Assembly (NCBI GenBank): GCA_014728295.1
Contig: WJLW01000096.1
Span: 1-51,287, forward strand
Origin: Chitinivibrionales bacterium
Lineage (GTDB): Bacteria > Fibrobacterota > Chitinivibrionia > Chitinivibrionales > WJKA01
Length of the DNA: 51,287 nt
Reading direction: 5' to 3'
This document shows, piece by piece, positions 1 through 8,111 of the stretch (the stretch's first letter is position 1; every line of letters begins with the position of its first letter). The translations under genes and the position numbers were made by a program. A model generated the notes under the pieces. That model did no database searches. It saw only the letters and a list, made by a program, of their open reading frames with translations, and was not told the origin of the DNA.

Positions 1-280
1 CTGCAGCATAGCTGTGATCGAGATCGTTTAGCTGCAGCGCGGGCAATAGTGCTTCATAAAAGTAGCTCCCTCCCAGCAGTTGCCACCTTTGATTCGGAAC
101 GCCCAGGCCTGCCGGGTTGTGAAACAACGCCGACTCATCATCCGCCAGAGCAACACCGGTTTCTCCCATGGCATACGAGCGCGCACCGACCGGAAAACCC
201 AATGTTATCACGGCGGTCTCAAAGGCGCCTGCAGAGAGAGTGTGCAAAATCATGATCAGGAGTATGCATTTTTCTATCAT
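1..280 (-). CDS. PorV/PorQ-like outer-membrane protein, 3' end cut by window edge
   Basis: The minus strand reads from an ATG at 280 without a stop to the window edge, giving about 93 residues. A signal peptide (MIEKCILLIMILHTLSAGA) is followed by the pattern typical of PorV/PorQ-type (UPF0164-like) barrels: GARSYAMGETGVALADD, then ALFHNPAGL. In bacteria with type IX secretion, PorV carries cargo at the outer membrane and PorQ-like paralogues have related roles, so this fits a window rich in sorting-domain proteins. It lies 12 bases after the stop of the upstream barrel gene and is probably cotranscribed with it. The fragment does not separate PorV from PorQ or another paralogue. The fold assignment is strong; the exact role is inferred. 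Confidence 0.75.
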   Translation of the reverse strand, partial: MIEKCILLIMILHTLSAGAFETAVITLGFPVGARSYAMGETGVALADDESALFHNPAGLGVPNQRWQLLGGSYFYEALLPALQLNDLDHSYAA

Positions 281-292
281 AAAAATGCCGGC

Positions 293-1009
293 CTAAAAAA
301 GTAAGGAGTATCCAATGCCGTAGTCCACCACAGACAGGGTCAAACCATCACGAGAATCTCCACTGAGCGGGTAGCGTGAAATAAAATGGCGCGCTTCCAG
401 AACAATGCTGCCTTTTACGATATCGATTGACAGACCGCCGCCATAGTGAAGTCCATGGCCGAACTGATTGTAGCTAAACAGGTAGATATCCCGGGTAATA
501 TCCGACTGCAAATACTTACTTGCGGCATGCAGCCAGTACATCTCGGCATAAAATCCGCCCAGCACATACGGTTGAGCACTTGAGAGTGGAAAAGTGGCCC
601 TGAGTGCAATCGGCAGAGAGAATCCTCTGTGTCGAAGGATAATTTGTTCACCTTCTTTGCGAGGAGACGGTGTGTCCCAGGGATCATACCCCGAAGAGCC
701 GTAATCTGTCACGCTGTATGGCAAAGCGTTTTCATGCAAAGAAAACCCTAACGTGCGATAGAGTGCATCCGCCTGTATGCCGATAAACCGATTGATTTCG
801 CAGGTCACGGCCACACCGACGCTTGCACTGAATTTTCGATCCGGTTGCACGTTTTCTGCAAAATCACCCCGCAGCCACATGCCTGACAGGTTTGCCTTGG
901 GCGTGAGGTAGGCACAAGGTAGTTGCTTGACAAATTCATTTTCCGATGAATACACATCCCGGGCAATACACGTCAACGTCAACAGAACAATCCAGCCCCA
1001 CGACTTCAT
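293..1009 (-). CDS. outer-membrane beta-barrel protein
   Basis: 238 residues from the ATG at 1009, whose first bases overlap the stop of the upstream gene (ATGA overlap of 4 bases). This start is preferred over upstream in-frame codons because it is followed directly by a signal peptide, MKSWGWIVLLTLTCIARDVYS. The mature part shows alternating hydrophobic and polar strands with many aromatic residues (FIGIQADALYRTLGFSL, YVLGGFYAEMYWLHA) and ends in aromatic-rich DYGIGYSLLF, as expected for a barrel closed by a C-terminal strand. Small 8-10-strand porin or adhesin-like barrels look like this. No substrate can be given. It is likely translationally coupled to the preceding gene, which has similar features and may be a distant paralogue. 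Confidence 0.7.
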   Translation of the reverse strand: MKSWGWIVLLTLTCIARDVYSSENEFVKQLPCAYLTPKANLSGMWLRGDFAENVQPDRKFSASVGVAVTCEINRFIGIQADALYRTLGFSLHENALPYSVTDYGSSGYDPWDTPSPRKEGEQIILRHRGFSLPIALRATFPLSSAQPYVLGGFYAEMYWLHAASKYLQSDITRDIYLFSYNQFGHGLHYGGGLSIDIVKGSIVLEARHFISRYPLSGDSRDGLTLSVVDYGIGYSLLF

Positions 1010-1680
1010 CGGCCCGTGCCTTCCAGGTTCCACGCAGGCACGTAGGTAAGCATGAGCATCATGGCAACGCTTCTTAAGTTTTTGCCGTAGCTGTCGTTTA
1101 CTCGCGTGAATGACCGGCCATACTCGAATTCGAGCGCCAAGTCGCCGTGCGCTGCCGGCCAGCGCACGCCAATGGCGGCAAGGCTGCCCAGTTCCCATTT
1201 TTGAAAATCACTGTTCATAATTATTTCGCTGCTGCTCTCATAGCGCGGACGGGTGAGCTTGATCGAAACTGTACGCATGCCGTACAAGCCGGCTTTGAAG
1301 TAAGGTTTGGTCTGCCAGAATGGAGTGAAGAAATACACCACTCCGGGAATATCGAAAGACCGGTAGCGGATATTAACGAATTGTGAGCGAATTGCGTCGT
1401 CATCGGCCTGGAGAATGGCATTGCGTAAGGCTTTGCTGATATATCGAAGCGACAGGCCAAAGGATACAAAGTCAAGATGTTCAAATAATGTGCCGGCGCC
1501 CAGTTCAATGCCGGGAAGCGGCTCGCCGACAAAAGAGGCTTGTGGATTTGAAACGGAATTATCGTGCCACCAGTAGCTCGTAGCACCGGCGCTGAAATGC
1601 AGCTTCATCGACATCGCAGTGGCAATACAATTAAAACCGATCAAAATCAGGATCACGCCTGCACATTTGGGGCAACGCAC
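1006..1680 (-). CDS. outer-membrane beta-barrel protein, GTG start
   Basis: 224 residues if translation begins at the GTG at 1680. That GTG has GGAG six to seven bases upstream and is followed by a hydrophobic signal segment (CAGVILILIGFNCIATAMS). The reading frame stays open up to 1935, but the extra N-terminus would overlap the esterase gene and would bury the signal peptide, so the internal GTG is chosen. The rest is strand-rich with regular aromatic positions (FGLSLRYISKAL, VYFFTPFWQTKPYFKAGLYG) and resembles a small outer-membrane barrel. It overlaps the next gene by 4 bases. Function is unknown beyond a likely structural or transport role in the outer membrane. Confidence 0.65.
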   Translation of the reverse strand: MRCPKCAGVILILIGFNCIATAMSMKLHFSAGATSYWWHDNSVSNPQASFVGEPLPGIELGAGTLFEHLDFVSFGLSLRYISKALRNAILQADDDAIRSQFVNIRYRSFDIPGVVYFFTPFWQTKPYFKAGLYGMRTVSIKLTRPRYESSSEIIMNSDFQKWELGSLAAIGVRWPAAHGDLALEFEYGRSFTRVNDSYGKNLRSVAMMLMLTYVPAWNLEGTGR

Positions 1681-1861
1681 TATTTCTCCAATATGGTATA
1701 GCTGATTATTGTCACGCCGACTGCTTGCGCTCTGAGATAAAATAATGATTGAAAACCGGTTCCGGCAAGAATAGTGACCGGGGAACAAGACGGCATGTGC
1801 AGTGCTCGTTGTGGCGTGATCGCTCACGTACTGTTCCTTATTCTGCAATTGCTGGGCATTT

Positions 1862-2662
1862 TCAATTTTCGGAAAAAAACGATGCATGAAACTTTCGACA
1901 CGCGGCGAATGCCGAATCGGTAAAGCCGTATCCATGCTCGGTGTATGGTTCGACCAGGAGATGTGATTTTACTGTATTGCGCTGCAGAGCGTCGTAGTAT
2001 AATAAAGCGTTTTCCACCGGAACGACGGGGTCGATACGCCCGCGGGTGATGATGGTCGGGGGCGTGGTTTGAGTAACATGCAGGTGAGCAGATACTTCTT
2101 CGCGACTGGAAGGGGAGGGGGTGCTGCCGACAATATTTTGAATCGATCTGGCATGCGCGTAGTCGAGCCCGGAAATTACGGGGTAGACAAGAATCACAAA
2201 ATCAGCATGGCTTCCCACTCTTTCGATGGGATCTTTGTGGCGCTTTTCGCCATCGTCTGCATGCGTTGAGGTCAGTGCAGCAACATGACCACCGGCGGAA
2301 AAGCCCATAATTCCGATGCAATCCGACCGGAATCCATAGCTTTCGCATAGACTGCGCACCAATCTCATTGAACGGATTGCGTCATATAGCGGAATCGGAT
2401 GTCCGTATGGTCTGTGTCGATAGAAAAGAATGAAGCAGGTGCAGCCGATCTCAACAAATTTCATGGCCGGATGTATGCCCTCCTTTTCGTACACCAGCAT
2501 CTCATACCCGCCGCCGGGACAGATAATTACAGCGGTACCATTGGGTTGAGCCGGGCGTATTTCCACCAGAAAAGGAAGGTTGGCGGTATCATCGGGATTG
2601 TGAAAGGGAGGCGTTTTATCCCAGAGCAGCAATTTATTGAACGGAAGGTCACTGTTTATCAT
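1862..2662 (-). CDS. alpha/beta-hydrolase esterase (acetyl-xylan esterase-like)
   Basis: About 266 residues. It carries the oxyanion-hole turn CPGGGYEML, the nucleophile elbow GFSAGGH (G-x-S-x-G with catalytic Ser) and a late HGYGF that supplies the catalytic His. This is the layout of small BD-FAE/acetyl-esterase enzymes that remove acyl groups from plant polysaccharide or short esters. No signal peptide is visible, so it probably works in the cytoplasm on imported oligosaccharides. The ATG at 2662 is chosen; an in-frame start at 2698 would overlap the upstream acetyltransferase gene by 50 bases rather than 14. A 181-base gap separates it from the next barrel gene, so that gene may have its own promoter. 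The family is clear, the exact substrate is not. Confidence 0.8.
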   Translation of the reverse strand: MINSDLPFNKLLLWDKTPPFHNPDDTANLPFLVEIRPAQPNGTAVIICPGGGYEMLVYEKEGIHPAMKFVEIGCTCFILFYRHRPYGHPIPLYDAIRSMRLVRSLCESYGFRSDCIGIMGFSAGGHVAALTSTHADDGEKRHKDPIERVGSHADFVILVYPVISGLDYAHARSIQNIVGSTPSPSSREEVSAHLHVTQTTPPTIITRGRIDPVVPVENALLYYDALQRNTVKSHLLVEPYTEHGYGFTDSAFAACRKFHASFFSEN

Positions 2663-3179
2663 AGCCGGGCATGTTTCTAAGCTGCAAACAAAATACAATC
2701 ATTGCAGCACCGCTGGACAGGTAGGCGTCAATGCTGCCGCATTGTTTGAAGCCGGCTTTGCGATAAAATCTCCGAGCTTTCTCAAAATCCGGGCTGTCGT
2801 ATGTTTCAACGAAGAGCTTGTCGAATTCCCTGTCTATTGCGCAGTTAATTGTTGCCTGCATAAGCTTCCGACCGTAGCCCCGGCCATGCAGATCTTTTCG
2901 CACGGCAAACCAGGCCAGCCAGACATTCTGCGGAGGTCCCCAGTGATAGTGGTGCAAACCGGTTACCCCCGAAAGCCCTTCGTCACGCATCCAGCAAAGA
3001 TAGGTGCGGCCGTCATCGATCCCTGCATGGCAACAGCCAAAATGATGGTGCAGTGCCCGGCGGGCGAAGGTTCCTTCTTCGGCGTTCATCGCCTGGGCAA
3101 TGAGGGCAACGATCGCGTGCGTATCGTCGGGCTCTGCTTTTCTCAATTTTCCAGGAAGGTCCTGCATGTCATATTCCAC
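2649..3179 (-). CDS. GNAT-family N-acetyltransferase
   Basis: 176 residues with a GNAT fold. Acetyl-CoA-binding motif A is visible at residues about 93-106 (VRKDLHGRGYGRKLM, the R/Q-x-x-G-x-G/A pattern), preceded by the beta4 strand WLAWFAV and followed by LFVETYDSPDFEKARRFYRK, the usual end of the domain, with GF marking its last strand. Members transfer an acetyl group from acetyl-CoA to an amine of a small molecule, peptide or antibiotic; the acceptor cannot be read from the sequence. The 3' end overlaps the start of the esterase gene, so the two are probably cotranscribed. It is a soluble cytoplasmic protein. Confidence 0.85.
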   Translation of the reverse strand: MEYDMQDLPGKLRKAEPDDTHAIVALIAQAMNAEEGTFARRALHHHFGCCHAGIDDGRTYLCWMRDEGLSGVTGLHHYHWGPPQNVWLAWFAVRKDLHGRGYGRKLMQATINCAIDREFDKLFVETYDSPDFEKARRFYRKAGFKQCGSIDAYLSSGAAMIVFCLQLRNMPGYDKQ

Positions 3180-3273
3180 TTTGCGTTTGCTCCGGTCAGG
3201 TAAATATATTTTTTCTCAATCAGATTTTGCGAAATATTGCGAAGGAGTTATGATGGCCTGGTAAGTAATGCAC

Positions 3274-3396
3274 TGTTGCAAAGCATTGTGATTGTTGTTG
3301 TGCAACACAAAGCCGATTGTTGATGTGTTCTTTAAACAAGGCCATACAATCGTTATAAAATCAGCGACTTGCAATAAATATTTAACGTATTATATT
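3274..3396 (+). promoter_or_regulatory. candidate promoter and inverted repeat upstream of the 3465 operon
   Basis: The 285-base gap between divergent genes is AT-rich. TTGCAA (3369-3374) and TATATT (3391-3396) are separated by 16 bases and could be sigma-70 -35 and -10 boxes, putting the transcript start near 3402. Further upstream, TGTTGCA (3274-3280) and TGCAACA (3301-3307) form a 7-base inverted repeat 20 bases apart that could bind a regulator. A ribosome-binding site AAGGA lies just before the ATG at 3465. Box matches are imperfect. Confidence 0.35.
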
Positions 3397-3464
3397 AAGA
3401 GAATTCGCTGGCACATTATTCGATGTATGTCAGATGTATAGAACATTTTAGTGAAGGATAAGTC

Positions 3465-3686
3465 ATGGCAAATATCATCCAGTCAATTCCGTATCCGCTG
3501 CTGATTATTGTAACCATTTTCATGCTCATTGCGCCTATCTACCCGATGCCGCATATCATCGAGAAGGTGATTATGCTTACGAAGGGAGAATTGCGGCGGC
3601 CGATCGATATTTTTGATCTGTTCTACCACATGCTGCCGGCAATAATTCTGGGGACCAAGGTGTACCTTGACTTTGCGCACAAATGA
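3465..3686 (+). CDS. small conserved two-helix membrane protein
   Basis: 73 residues with an AAGGA ribosome-binding site. Two membrane segments are visible (PLLIIVTIFMLIAPIYPMPH and the C-terminal MLPAIILGTKVYL), joined by a polar loop with the pattern PHIIEKVIMLTKGELRRPIDIFDLFYH. From memory, this pattern (P-x-PHxxEK...RPIDIFDL..H) marks a conserved small protein family that automatic pipelines often label 'RND transporter', although it is far too short to be a pump. Its role is unknown. It is first in a tight three-gene operon: the next gene can start inside its 3' end, and the third is a TVP38-type membrane protein. The shared operon suggests a joint membrane-associated redox or transport function, which is inference. 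Confidence 0.65.
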   Translation: MANIIQSIPYPLLIIVTIFMLIAPIYPMPHIIEKVIMLTKGELRRPIDIFDLFYHMLPAIILGTKVYLDFAHK

Positions 3687-4485
3687 GCCGGTCGTGAAAT
3701 CACTTGCAAAAAAGGCGCACGCACTGCATCAACGCCTGGTGGTAGCGATCAGGAGGTCGGCTCCGTTTGCACGGCGTGTGTCGGCCAAGCGGGTCTTTTT
3801 CCCCGGCTGCTCGCTCACCGGCGGCGGTGGTGAGTTGACATTGCAGGTGTATGAGCACCTGCGTCGACATGAAGCGGATATCGACATCTGGCTTTCGTGC
3901 TGCGGTATGCCGGTGCAGAAATATTCAGGCAAAAAGCATGGCCTTACCGATCTGCACAATCTTGCCGCAGAAGTGAGATCGCAGGGAATTACCGAAGTCA
4001 TTACCGCGTGCGGCAATTGCTATGAGCGTTTTCAAAAGCTGCGAGACCAGGTTCCGGAACTCAAAGTTACGTCGCTTTACGCCTGGCTTACGAGCTATCC
4101 CATCGCGGCCGCCTCGGGGGAGCGCTTTCTGGTTCACCATCCCTGCCCGGCGAAGGTTGACGCCGATTTGAAACGCTCTTTTGCGTCGTGTGCAGCAGCC
4201 TGTAACGTCAACCTTGGCAACGGCAATGCAAATGACGCGTCTTTGCTTTGCTGTCTGGTAAAAAGCGAGGCGCAAAACCGCCGTATTGACAAAGTAAAGG
4301 ATTCGAAAATCATTACCTGGTGCGGACATTGCGTCAAGCAGTTTCAATCCCGGCTCGATATCACGCACGTACTCTCGCTGCTCTTCAACAGACCGGCCGG
4401 AATGTACACTGCAAGTGCCGCACGCGCGTTCAGGCGCACTAAAAAACGGCTGGCAAACCGAAGCGCAGGCGGAGAAAATTTGTGA
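3667..4485 (+). CDS. CCG-domain (heterodisulfide-reductase-like) Fe-S protein
   Basis: Up to 272 residues from a TTG at 3667, which has CAAGG about seven bases upstream; a GTG at 3694, after the preceding stop, is an alternative. Cysteine motifs match the cysteine-rich CCG domain found in heterodisulfide reductase subunit B, glycolate oxidase and LutA-type proteins: PGC (C48), SCCGMP (C78-C79), CGNC (C115, C118), HHPCP (C160), then a second set with LCC (C195-C196) and WCGHC (C219, C222), numbered from the TTG. Such domains bind noncubane [4Fe-4S] clusters and pass electrons to thiols or quinones. No signal peptide is evident. Position between two membrane-protein genes suggests a membrane-associated electron-transfer task; the partner is unknown. 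Confidence 0.75.
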   Translation: MTLRTNEPVVKSLAKKAHALHQRLVVAIRRSAPFARRVSAKRVFFPGCSLTGGGGELTLQVYEHLRRHEADIDIWLSCCGMPVQKYSGKKHGLTDLHNLAAEVRSQGITEVITACGNCYERFQKLRDQVPELKVTSLYAWLTSYPIAAASGERFLVHHPCPAKVDADLKRSFASCAAACNVNLGNGNANDASLLCCLVKSEAQNRRIDKVKDSKIITWCGHCVKQFQSRLDITHVLSLLFNRPAGMYTASAARAFRRTKKRLANRSAGGENL

Positions 4486-5201
4486 AGGATAGATCAAAAG
4501 TCAAGCTCATACTGTTCATCGGTATTGCGTTGCTGGTGGGCGGATTAGCGGCGGCGTCCTATCGCCTCTGGTGCACGGACGATTCCGGATCATGTCTGAT
4601 CACCATTCTTGAATGGACCGATACGCTCGGGGTGTTGAGTTTGCTTGCGTTTGTCCTCATTTATGCGCTTGCCACGTTGCTTTTTATGCCGGGCTCGGTG
4701 TTGACGCTTGCGGCAGGAGCGCTGTTCGGCCTGGTCAATGGTTTGATTGCGGCTTCGGCGGGAGCGGGTCTCGGCGCTTTCCTGGCATACCTGGTAAGCC
4801 GGTTCTTCCTGCGCGAGGCAATTGCGCGCTGGTTGGAATCGAAAGCAATCCTGCGTCCACTGGTTGCGCTCATCAACAAAGCCGACTGGAAGCTGCTGCT
4901 GCTGACGCGGCTGTCACCGCTCTTTCCGTTCAACGCCTTAAACTATGCCTATGGTTTGTCACGAATTCGGCCACTTGCGTATCTTGTGGTCTCGTGGATA
5001 GGCATGTTGCCCGGCGCGTTTTTGTATGTCTATGCCGGAACGATGGCCGGGACTCTGGCTAAGTCGCTGGTTGCTCCGGAGCATATGGATAATTTGACAC
5101 TCAAGTGGATAATATTCGCAGCGGGCCTAATTTCTACTGCGGTAATCGTGATATGGATGGGCAAATCTGCCTCGTCGCTGCTGCGCAAAACAAGCGCATA
5201 A
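4482..5201 (+). CDS. TVP38/TMEM64 (SNARE-associated/DedA-like) membrane protein
   Basis: 239 residues starting with GTG that overlaps the preceding stop (GTGA). An N-terminal membrane anchor is followed by the VTT/SNARE-associated domain: hydrophobic FMPGSVLTLAAGALFG, a glycine-rich reentrant stretch (GAGLGAFLAYLVSRFFLRE) and the family signature RLSPLFPFNALNYAYGLSRI near residues 145-165. Proteins of this group are polytopic inner-membrane proteins; DedA relatives move lipids such as undecaprenyl phosphate, while the TVP38 branch is less well understood. Cotranscription with a CCG-type Fe-S protein is notable. The gene ends the operon, and the convergent gene begins at 5313 after 111 bases with no clear hairpin terminator. 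Confidence 0.85.
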   Translation: MKDRSKVKLILFIGIALLVGGLAAASYRLWCTDDSGSCLITILEWTDTLGVLSLLAFVLIYALATLLFMPGSVLTLAAGALFGLVNGLIAASAGAGLGAFLAYLVSRFFLREAIARWLESKAILRPLVALINKADWKLLLLTRLSPLFPFNALNYAYGLSRIRPLAYLVVSWIGMLPGAFLYVYAGTMAGTLAKSLVAPEHMDNLTLKWIIFAAGLISTAVIVIWMGKSASSLLRKTSA

Positions 5202-5312
5202 GTCCAAACAAACGAGCGAGCTACTTTTGCATTCCGGCTGCGACCTGAACGGGAGCAGGATTTTACGGTTGTACATCAATTATCGGATATAAGTATGTCA
5301 ATTCTTTCTATT

Positions 5313-7520
5313 CTATTTGTCAACCACGGTAAAGATCCTGCTTTGCACGCTCGTTGACGCAATAAGTTTCAGCAGATAGATCCCGTTGCTCAGTTTTAAA
5401 CCGGAAAATCGTTGCTGATTGAGCACCTTTGCCTTGAATATGAGCTTGCCATTCATGTTCACGATTTCAATAGCTTCTATCTCATCGAGAGCACCAGTAT
5501 CAAAGGTCAATCCTGCGATTTTCAATTTCGCCGGTCTCGTATTAGTAATAGTCGCTAATACCGGTGTGTCTCCCGGTGTAATGCTGAAAAATTCATCGCT
5601 GTAGTCCACAAAATATGCTTCATAATCACGCACCCGGATTACGCATTCATCCGAGGAGATTGGCTTGCTGTCGGCTTTGGCAGGAATGGTCCAACGGTAT
5701 TTCTGCCAGTCGGTGTCACTTGTGTGCAAGGTCGCATCATTGACAGCGTGCCAATTTGTCCCCCCGTCAACCGAAAAATCAATCATCGCCTCATCGGTGA
5801 TCGATGTATTGGTGCTCCATTCGATTGTTATGTTATCGCCGGCTGTGAATTGCTCGTTTCCATTTGGTGAGGCGATGGTATACACAATCGCTTTCTCAAG
5901 TTCGATTGCAGAGACAAGCGGGGTTTCATTGTCGGTTCTCAGAAACGTAATGTCAAGCATCTCATCACCGACAACGGCTTCGTGCCTGATGGTGTATGCC
6001 TGGCCGCGTCCGCCGGATTCGGCATAAATATCAAACGGCATATCCGGCAGCAACTTGTTTTGAACCTTGATGCTGAACGGCCTTCGGTTGGGTTCATTGC
6101 GCCAGAGTTCGGTGAAATGGAGCGATAGTGTATAGGCGCCGTTGTCAAGCCTGAATCTATACCCGAAGTCGCGGTAGCGTACGCAACGAAATATTTCGTC
6201 CAGCGAAGTTGCGTAGATCGGCTCGTTGACGCAGGTCGTAGTTGACGGTTGTGAAGCGCCGGGAAGCTCGTAATGTCCCCAACCTTCTCCCTCAACCCAC
6301 ACCTGGTCCGCGTCAAAACCATCTCGATCGCTGCCGCCTGCATTTATTTTGAGCGGGACACGGGCAAATTTTACCGAGCCGGTTTGGAACGACTTTGTAT
6401 TGCTTGCCGGGGAAACATTCCCTGCCGCATCTACTGCCATAATAGTAAGGACGTAGCCGGTCTCGGGAGTCAGGCCTGAAAGTGTGGTCGACGTAACCGT
6501 TCCATCTACCGCACGCAACATGGTTGCGCCATTATAGACTCGGTATTCAGTGATGCCCACATTGTCGCTTGAAGCATTCCAGTGAATCCGGGCGGTTGCT
6601 GCATTGTACGCGTCAAGTGCCAGTCCGGTTGGCCGGGAAGGCGGCTCATTGTCGATAACCGGATCACAACGCAGCCATCCTTTGCGACGGTGCAATACGG
6701 CCGCAGAATCTGCCCAGCGGCGATGTCCTTCGGCATTGTAGTGGTGACCGTCGACGTAGGGTCCGTCGCTTTCGATTACGGCGGAGTAGGAGAGCATGGA
6801 AGGAATGGCGCGAATGCCGTCGATCACGTGCCGGCGATGGCTGACAATGTCGGAGGCATGTTCCTCATAGCGTCCAATAAGCAGCGGAAGGCCGGGCTCG
6901 TCCAGATCGCTGCGCATGTCCCGTATTGTCTGAGCGACATCTTCGCCGAAAGATTTTGCATGCTGCAATGACTCACGCGATTCGATGAAACCAATTTGCG
7001 CAATAACGCCGCCGAAGGTAACTTTGCCCTTCAATTCTTTTGCTGCGGCGATTAGCTCTTCGTAGAGGCAACCACCTTTACCGTAAAAGCGATTTGCGCA
7101 GGACGGTCGACAGGTCGAGCCCTTTGCGTCCCAGTGGATCGTCGCCTTCGAATTCGCGTTCATTATCATACCGAAATGATAGCAGGGATATTCCTCTGCA
7201 ATGCGTTTGAGGAATTGGAATGACATACTGCCACGGTTGGTGATCGAGCAGTTGTTGTTGTCCTGATGCCCGTGCAGCGGATCTTTGGCCGGTTCCCAGC
7301 CGTTATTTCCGGGGCCGATGCGATAATTCCAGGCGCGGGGGTGAGTGTTCAGATCAGCTTGAGCGCGACCGGCCATGTTCGAATGACCAATTGCCAGAAA
7401 AACGATAACCGAGTCTTTGGGCACGATTTCCCCGCCCAGATTTACTTGTGCACCCAGCGGAAGACACAACAGCAAATAAGCGCTTAAACAGCGTGATAAA
7501 TTCATGATGAGGAAATTCAC
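5313..7520 (-). CDS. secreted modular SGNH/sialate-esterase-like protein with malectin and sorting domains
   Basis: 735 residues from a GTG at 7520 with AGGGG eight bases upstream. Order: signal peptide (1-24); SGNH hydrolase of the sialate O-acetylesterase type with nucleophile in GHSNMAG (S47) and a late DGHHY supplying the Asp/His pair; fibronectin type III domain (about 296-380); malectin-like carbohydrate-binding domain (about 387-545, starting KINAGG); an Ig-like segment beginning SPNGNEQFTAGDNITIEW; and a C-terminal sorting domain (about 664-735) with LSNGIYLLKL. The enzyme probably deacetylates polysaccharide at the cell surface or outside the cell after type-IX-like secretion. The exact ester is unknown. 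Confidence 0.85.
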   Translation of the reverse strand: MNFLIMNLSRCLSAYLLLCLPLGAQVNLGGEIVPKDSVIVFLAIGHSNMAGRAQADLNTHPRAWNYRIGPGNNGWEPAKDPLHGHQDNNNCSITNRGSMSFQFLKRIAEEYPCYHFGMIMNANSKATIHWDAKGSTCRPSCANRFYGKGGCLYEELIAAAKELKGKVTFGGVIAQIGFIESRESLQHAKSFGEDVAQTIRDMRSDLDEPGLPLLIGRYEEHASDIVSHRRHVIDGIRAIPSMLSYSAVIESDGPYVDGHHYNAEGHRRWADSAAVLHRRKGWLRCDPVIDNEPPSRPTGLALDAYNAATARIHWNASSDNVGITEYRVYNGATMLRAVDGTVTSTTLSGLTPETGYVLTIMAVDAAGNVSPASNTKSFQTGSVKFARVPLKINAGGSDRDGFDADQVWVEGEGWGHYELPGASQPSTTTCVNEPIYATSLDEIFRCVRYRDFGYRFRLDNGAYTLSLHFTELWRNEPNRRPFSIKVQNKLLPDMPFDIYAESGGRGQAYTIRHEAVVGDEMLDITFLRTDNETPLVSAIELEKAIVYTIASPNGNEQFTAGDNITIEWSTNTSITDEAMIDFSVDGGTNWHAVNDATLHTSDTDWQKYRWTIPAKADSKPISSDECVIRVRDYEAYFVDYSDEFFSITPGDTPVLATITNTRPAKLKIAGLTFDTGALDEIEAIEIVNMNGKLIFKAKVLNQQRFSGLKLSNGIYLLKLIASTSVQSRIFTVVDK

Positions 7521-7725
7521 AAAATACCCCTGATGCTGATGAATAAAGAACTGAATCGGCAGCTTATTGCTGAAGCGGCCTGCTCATGATATAGAATATA
7601 GCAATTTGCGATGCGTTTTGCCCGATTAACTGACGGCTGAAAAATTATGCCGGCAAGATGCAAATTGCATTGGCCCAGTTCGCATTCGCACCGCATAATG
7701 ATATCAAAACAGAAGGCTTTTCACC

Positions 7726-8004
7726 GTGATCGGAAAAGCGGCTATAGGCCACGGCAAGGTCGATGGACCGTTCATCGAAATTGACAATCTGGCCATCCGG
7801 CGCGATTCGAAGTTCCCGATACGGGTAACGATTCAATTCTACAAAGCAACCGACAATGGGGTGGTTTCCGAAAATGATTTGCAGGAAATTGCGTCTCAAA
7901 TCGATCGAGTTTACAACAAAGCGGATTATGTCGGCAGTCTGGTGGTAGAAGGTGCGACCGGTCGTCCTGTCGAATACCACGGCGCCAAGTATGAACCTAT
8001 TTGA
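7726..8004 (+). CDS. small conserved protein of unknown function, possibly truncated
   Basis: 92 residues from a GTG with AGAAGG nine bases upstream. Composition is that of a soluble folded protein: strands IRVTIQFYKATDNGVV, a helix ENDLQEIASQIDRVYNK, then DYVGSLVVEG and GRPVEYHG. The stretch recalls, from memory only, the core of longer conserved proteins of unknown function in which further N- and C-terminal sequence is normal, so this copy may be shortened at both ends. The opposite strand is also open here but its translation looks less natural. It lies just before the glycosidase at 8112 in the same direction and may share its transcript. No function is proposed. Confidence 0.5.
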   Translation: MIGKAAIGHGKVDGPFIEIDNLAIRRDSKFPIRVTIQFYKATDNGVVSENDLQEIASQIDRVYNKADYVGSLVVEGATGRPVEYHGAKYEPI

Positions 8005-8111
8005 TCCATCCAATCATGCATCCTTTCATGCTTCCACCAATCCAATCATTCTGCATCCCCATCCAATCTTGTATTTTATCCTTTGCCACCAACCCAACGA
8101 AGGGAAATTTT
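8005..8111 (+). other. G-poor leader with repeated TCCAATC
   Basis: The 107 bases before the glycosidase start contain few G residues and three copies of ATCCAATC, two of them followed by a TGCATCC-like extension. It could be an unstructured 5' leader or a relic of tandem duplication. It carries no gene. Confidence 0.4.

Noticed and set aside
2637..3203. A 188-residue plus-strand frame
   Set aside because: Lies opposite the acetyltransferase gene, whose GNAT motifs are clear.
7645..8013. A minus-strand frame of 122 residues
   Set aside because: Opposite the small plus-strand gene, which has a ribosome-binding site and a more natural protein composition; this frame has neither.
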